A stretch of DNA of 64,000 nucleotides. It comes from Synchiropus splendidus. Taxonomy: Eukaryota > Chordata > Actinopteri > Syngnathiformes > Callionymidae. This document shows, in pieces, positions 59,816-64,000 of the stretch (positions are counted from its first letter, which is position 1; every line of letters begins with the position of its first letter). The notes beneath the pieces were generated by a model. That model was not told the origin of the DNA. It worked only from the letters and a program-made list of their open reading frames with translations, and made no database searches. A program made the translations under genes and the position numbers. The DNA lies in assembly GCF_027744825.2 (NCBI RefSeq), contig NC_071343.1, forward strand, positions 14,495,366-14,559,365, given 5' to 3'.

Positions 59816-60354
59816 CTGTAGGGAGAGAGGTACAGCAGGCTTTTAACATGATGCGATCAGAGTCAACTGGAACAAACATCAGCCGGTGTGTGAAAGAAAA
59901 CTCCGCCGCAGAGGATCTCCTGCAGAGACACCACGGATCACTCAAACCAGCTACAGTCAAAATATAAAAATAAATATATGCCCTGATAGCAAAAGTCAGT
60001 GTGTCGCTGAAATGAAACAGTGTTTCTTTAGGAGCAAACTAATATGAGAAAATAGTACACGATCAGCTAACTGCCAGGACCACAGAGAATCCACTCAGCT
60101 GTCAGCACAATGCTTTGCTTTGCAAGCTGAAAGATGATTTCAAGCATCCTGCACGGTGGAGAGCAAAGGCAGAGTCATACTTGGAAGGCTTTGTCGGTCA
60201 CTTTGGGTCATGTCACAAGAATACAGTCTTGCTTTGGAAACAATCTGCTACTGTTTCATTGTAATAAAATCACACTTGTTTGACGAAGACATTTTAGATA
60301 GACAGCACCTTTAACTCTTCTTTACACCGCATCCATTGCCTAAATAAAATTGTA

Positions 60355-60425
60355 ATGATGGACCAGCTGGATTTGAACCCACAACTGTCCTGCTGTGAGT
60401 CTGCATCACCACTCACTATTTGCTC
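60355..60425 (-). repeat. Degenerate tRNA-derived SINE head
   Basis: On the minus strand GGGTTCAAATCC (60380-60369) is a good Pol III B box. The preceding GATGCAGACTCACAGCAGGA and TAGTGAGTGG resemble the region between A and B boxes of fish tRNA SINEs. The A box is weak, so it is judged a dead fragment in the galnt13 intron. Confidence 0.45.
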
Positions 60426-63400
60426 CTTGAAAAAAAAAAAAAAGCTCATCACAGCAAAAGCGCAGGTGAACAGAGGGGATTCTCACATCTATAAATAGAA
60501 TACAAGTAGATTTTAGGCAACATTTTTCATCACAGAAGACATTTCAAAATGTCACAACGGCAAATAACAGGATTTCAGCTTCCTACTGCATCTGTCTTGT
60601 TCATGTTTTTTCCTTTCTTATTTTTTTTTTTTTTTTACCATTTTGACAAGTCTAATCTTTGTGTTCTAGCAAAGGTCACAAGTGTTGAATTTGGGTAAGA
60701 CTGATCATCATAATTAGTTTGTCTCGCATGTCACAATGAGAGCAGGATCTTTTCGCTGCTTTAATTAGTCCTCAGTTACAGGACTGAAACTCTCTGCATC
60801 TACATGGAAAAACAAAAAACAAGGGGAGCAACTGAGTTCCACAACATCTGCTTCAATATCATGCACTTTCTAGTCCGGTATTGCAAGTGTTTTGCTGGTA
60901 TAAATGTAATGGGATCATCTCCATATTGCAAGTGCTGAATCATGCTTTCATTTATCATGAGAAACAAAAAAACAATATATATTTGCTGGAGTTCAGATGC
61001 ATCAACACCAAGATTGTTCTTCTAAAATGACTTCTCGACATGACTAAGCAGCTGCATTCGTTCATAATGTCAAGAAGTTACAGATACCTAATGTACAGAT
61101 ACTACACGTGCTGCAGCGCCCCCCACAGCCGGAGGGAGTATTGCAAATAGAAGTTGTGACAGTAATATCATCCTGAAACCAAGGTTAACATAAGTCTTCA
61201 GCGACCGTAATGAGTTTTCTCTGGGGCCTTCAGAGGCTTTTCACACTGCAGACTGTTTCGAGATAAACTGTGTTCGGTACACAAGCAAACTTGGGACTTG
61301 ATCCCAACTGGAGAGCTGCACCTCGACCCGGGAAGCTCTCCGCAGGGGGTCGAGCTTCTGGCCAGATGACGGAAACTATGTGAACAGTGCAACACAAACA
61401 TGATAAATGCCTGGCAGTAAAGGGTCTGATCGCTGTCTGGGCGCCGTTCAAAAACAACTTCTAAAACTGAAGACTGGTGCTGGGGAACTGGAGCGTAGCG
61501 CAGCAGTCTCGCTATGTGTGCGGCTGTTTGATAACTCACCTGTTTTCGCCTTTATTAGGCTAATAAACATCTGATGTCTGCATGAAGAGAACAGCTAGGA
61601 GGAAAGACGCTGTTTTTTTCCATAGTCACTGAAGGTTACCAGACTATTAAGTGATCATTTTTGACGTCTGGATCTGTACTTCACTGACAAAAATATTCTA
61701 GATATATAATATTCAAGAGCAGCGTGGATAAATCAAGATGCTCCGTATTACACAGCTTGTTTCCACTATTTTCTCATAAAATAAACATGATAACACTCTT
61801 CCATGTTCAGTTTTGGCAGTGAAACGCCACATTCTGTTGTGGCTGTAGCGGAGGTCGGCCATCAGGTGTCAATGACTCGTAGAGTCAGAGAAATAAGGTG
61901 GTCAAGCCGATGGTGGTAAATAGCTTTGAAGTCGCGACCCTCGTGTCGCCCGGCTGACTTCCTTGAAACGGGCTTCGTCGTGGGTCACAAACCAGCTATT
62001 TCACACATCTTGCTATTCCTCCTGAGGAGGAGGTTTAACGCTAGAGAGGAGCCTGTTTTGTTTGGGCTGCTGCCCCCGCGATCCAACCTCAGCTGAAAAC
62101 AGGAGGAGAAATGAAAGCTCCTTTGCTGACTTAGTGAATGGACTCAACGCGCTGAAAACAGGCTTGTTGTCACTTCAAACACCAACCACCTCAACTTGCA
62201 CATACACAAACAACCATAACACATCAATTAATAATGTTTTGCAGGCATTAATATTAAAGAGGATCACGGTTCTTATGTTAAGCCTCCATTCATTAAAGGG
62301 AGATTTTGCTGTTGACAGTTGAGATTCCAACTAATGAGCACACAGAGCCAATGTTTGATCTACAGCTATAAAACACAAGGGTCCCAACGCCTGTGCGCAG
62401 ATACGAAAAACGGGTGGACACACACACGCGTGCACACACAAAATGGTAGTACACATTATTGACTGACAGAGATAAATGACTCACCACTGAATCAACAAAG
62501 AAACAGAACCACAAGAGAGGGACGGGCATTTATCAGCAGTTTCATGGGCATAACATGTACGGACACACGATATGAAGGACATTAACACAGGGGGTAATAT
62601 AGGAATGAAATAACAAAAACTGCTGCATTAAAGTTAAATTGTTTATGGAAATCCTATTTTAAAAAACATGTATTTTGGCAGCAAGAATAAATATTTACAA
62701 CCAACAAAATGTACATTTATTTTTGTTAGTTTCTCTCTACTTAAGTCATTACAGTTGCAAAGTATTATCAAGTTAACAATCTCCAAGATATTCACACCAG
62801 CAAAAAGAATATCAATGTTAACTATAAAAAGTAAATCAGAACAAGAATTTAAATCTTTTTAAGAGGAAAGTGACATTACGTTCTTGAAGCCCAATTAATT
62901 GAAACAAAGTGAATAAATGCAAAACTGTTTTAATTTGTAAATCAGGGTACAACCATTAAGCACAATTAAAAAGCGTTTAAATCTAAATATACTAAACATC
63001 ATAAAAAACATTCTATAACACATAGTATCTGATCATTTTATGCAAGCAGTTCTCCATGCTTCCACCTGGCAGTGTTGAGACTTACACCTCAGTGTGACTC
63101 ACAACACGTGAATAAATCCCTTAACAGTCGGAATTGTGAGTCACAATTGCAGAGCAGCTCTGCTGCGGCCCAATTCTCCATATCACGCGAGGAATATTGC
63201 ACAACTACTGGTGCACCACCGGCACTTAAAAGCCACAATAGACAAACAAAAAGCCACAATAACCTTTGAGAGAGCAGCATGTTAACAGAAGAATGTCCTG
63301 CAGATCCATTCTGTTCCTACTGTACAGCAGAGGTCAGTAACCATTTTGCAACTGTGTGCTGCTGCAAGGGCACTGTGTGACCTGGTTCCCACAGGTACCA

Positions 63401-63857
63401 TATTGGCAACCGCTGCTGTACAGTATGGGTGCAGAGAGGTTAAGAATGCAAATATCTCATTACTCCACTTAAATACAGTTTTTCAGTGTTCTTACTTTAC
63501 TCAGATTCTTCAGACGTTCTTATAATATGACAATCAATCATACTTCTGTTCCAAAATATTTCTCCCCAGCGAAAGTATAAAAAGTGCTAAAAAATTTACT
63601 TTTACCAGATTAAGTTTTGCTTTTACTTCTATCTCGTGAATGAAATCTGAATAAAAATCACTTAAAGGCAGCAGTACACTGTACCAGAGTTGTGACACCA
63701 TACTCAATACAATTTTCAATACCATGGAGATAAAAACGGACAACTCTTAAAAAGGCATAGAAACAATTTTTATTATTATTTCCATGAGTTAATTTACAAT
63801 CACAAATCAACTAAATACATTAAATATAATGTTGAGAAATTGTAAAAAAAAAAACAT

Positions 63858-63884
63858 CAGTAGTAGTAGTAGTAATAATAATAG
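63858..63884. repeat. (AGT)n/(AAT)n run
   Basis: Five or six AGT units followed by AAT units, in the galnt13 intron. Confidence 0.85.
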
Positions 63885-64000
63885 TTATACTAGTGATGAT
63901 AACAAAATAATGTTTGTTTGTTTTTTTTCAAAGCTGCAGGAGACATTAGATCACATTATCGTTTTTCCAAAACACTCTAGTACAGTTGGATGTTACTTCT

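Larger units (their letters stand above)
59816..64000 (-). other. galnt13: galnt13 terminal intron (partial)
   Basis: Everything to the right of the terminal exon acceptor is inferred to be intron of galnt13. It contains a degenerate tRNA-SINE head near 60355, poly-T at about 60620-60638, and AGT/AAT trinucleotide runs at 63858-63884. I searched the minus strand for the preceding lectin exon and did not find it. Reading frames up to 113 codons here have no recognisable homology. Confidence 0.75.

Noticed and set aside
60355..60425. Functional tRNA gene
   Set aside because: Good B box but weak A box and no cloverleaf closing; fits a SINE relic better.
61198..61539. 113-codon minus-strand frame as an upstream galnt13 exon
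   Set aside because: No lectin CLD/QxW or catalytic motif in any of the three minus frames there; judged intron.

Overview
The window is vertebrate nuclear DNA, almost certainly from a ray-finned (teleost) fish. It has spliced genes with GT-AG introns, long AT/CA/CT microsatellites, a CpG-rich promoter and many short non-autonomous DNA transposons. Two protein-coding genes are recognised, both on the minus strand. kcnj3 (Kir3.1/GIRK1, a G-protein-gated inwardly rectifying K+ channel subunit) is complete in three coding exons (43545-42868, 39890-39674, 13816-13224). These join in frame to 495 residues. The last coding exon of galnt13 (polypeptide N-acetylgalactosaminyltransferase 13) lies at 59815-59675, and the rest of that gene is beyond the right edge. 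galnt13 lies immediately upstream of kcnj3 in the same orientation, as in mammals, and this supports both calls. Whether the channel gene is the kcnj3a or the kcnj3b paralogue cannot be decided here.

Layout. 1-13223: region downstream of kcnj3 (3' UTR, end not resolved, then intergenic DNA). It holds a nested 199-bp TA-flanked MITE, two hAT-type MITEs with intact 8-bp target duplications, one 693-bp TA-flanked element, a tetranucleotide microsatellite and a C/T-rich repeat. 13224-43545: kcnj3. Its last intron is 25.9 kb and carries a second, inverted 694-bp element, a long-TIR element with a 4-bp duplication, CT/AT/CA microsatellites and a perfect 32-bp palindrome. Its first intron is 3.0 kb, with an AT tract 82 bp from the exon 1 donor. 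About 43380-44320: CpG-rich promoter/5' UTR region. 44642-59674: 16-kb intergenic spacer with several AT tracts, a TATAG satellite, a CTG repeat and several transposon relics. 59675-59815: galnt13 terminal exon. 59816-64000: galnt13 intron.

The two genes have separate jobs. One makes a pore subunit that needs partner Kir3 subunits, the other a Golgi enzyme that starts mucin-type O-glycans. They are linked only by conserved synteny. I see no operon, CRISPR array, phage or other prokaryotic-style system. The most informative signals are the transposon families, their target-site duplications and nesting, and lineage-specific changes in the channel, notably absence of the extracellular N-glycosylation sequon known from mammalian GIRK1. 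Most long reading frames without recognisable homology are judged to be chance.
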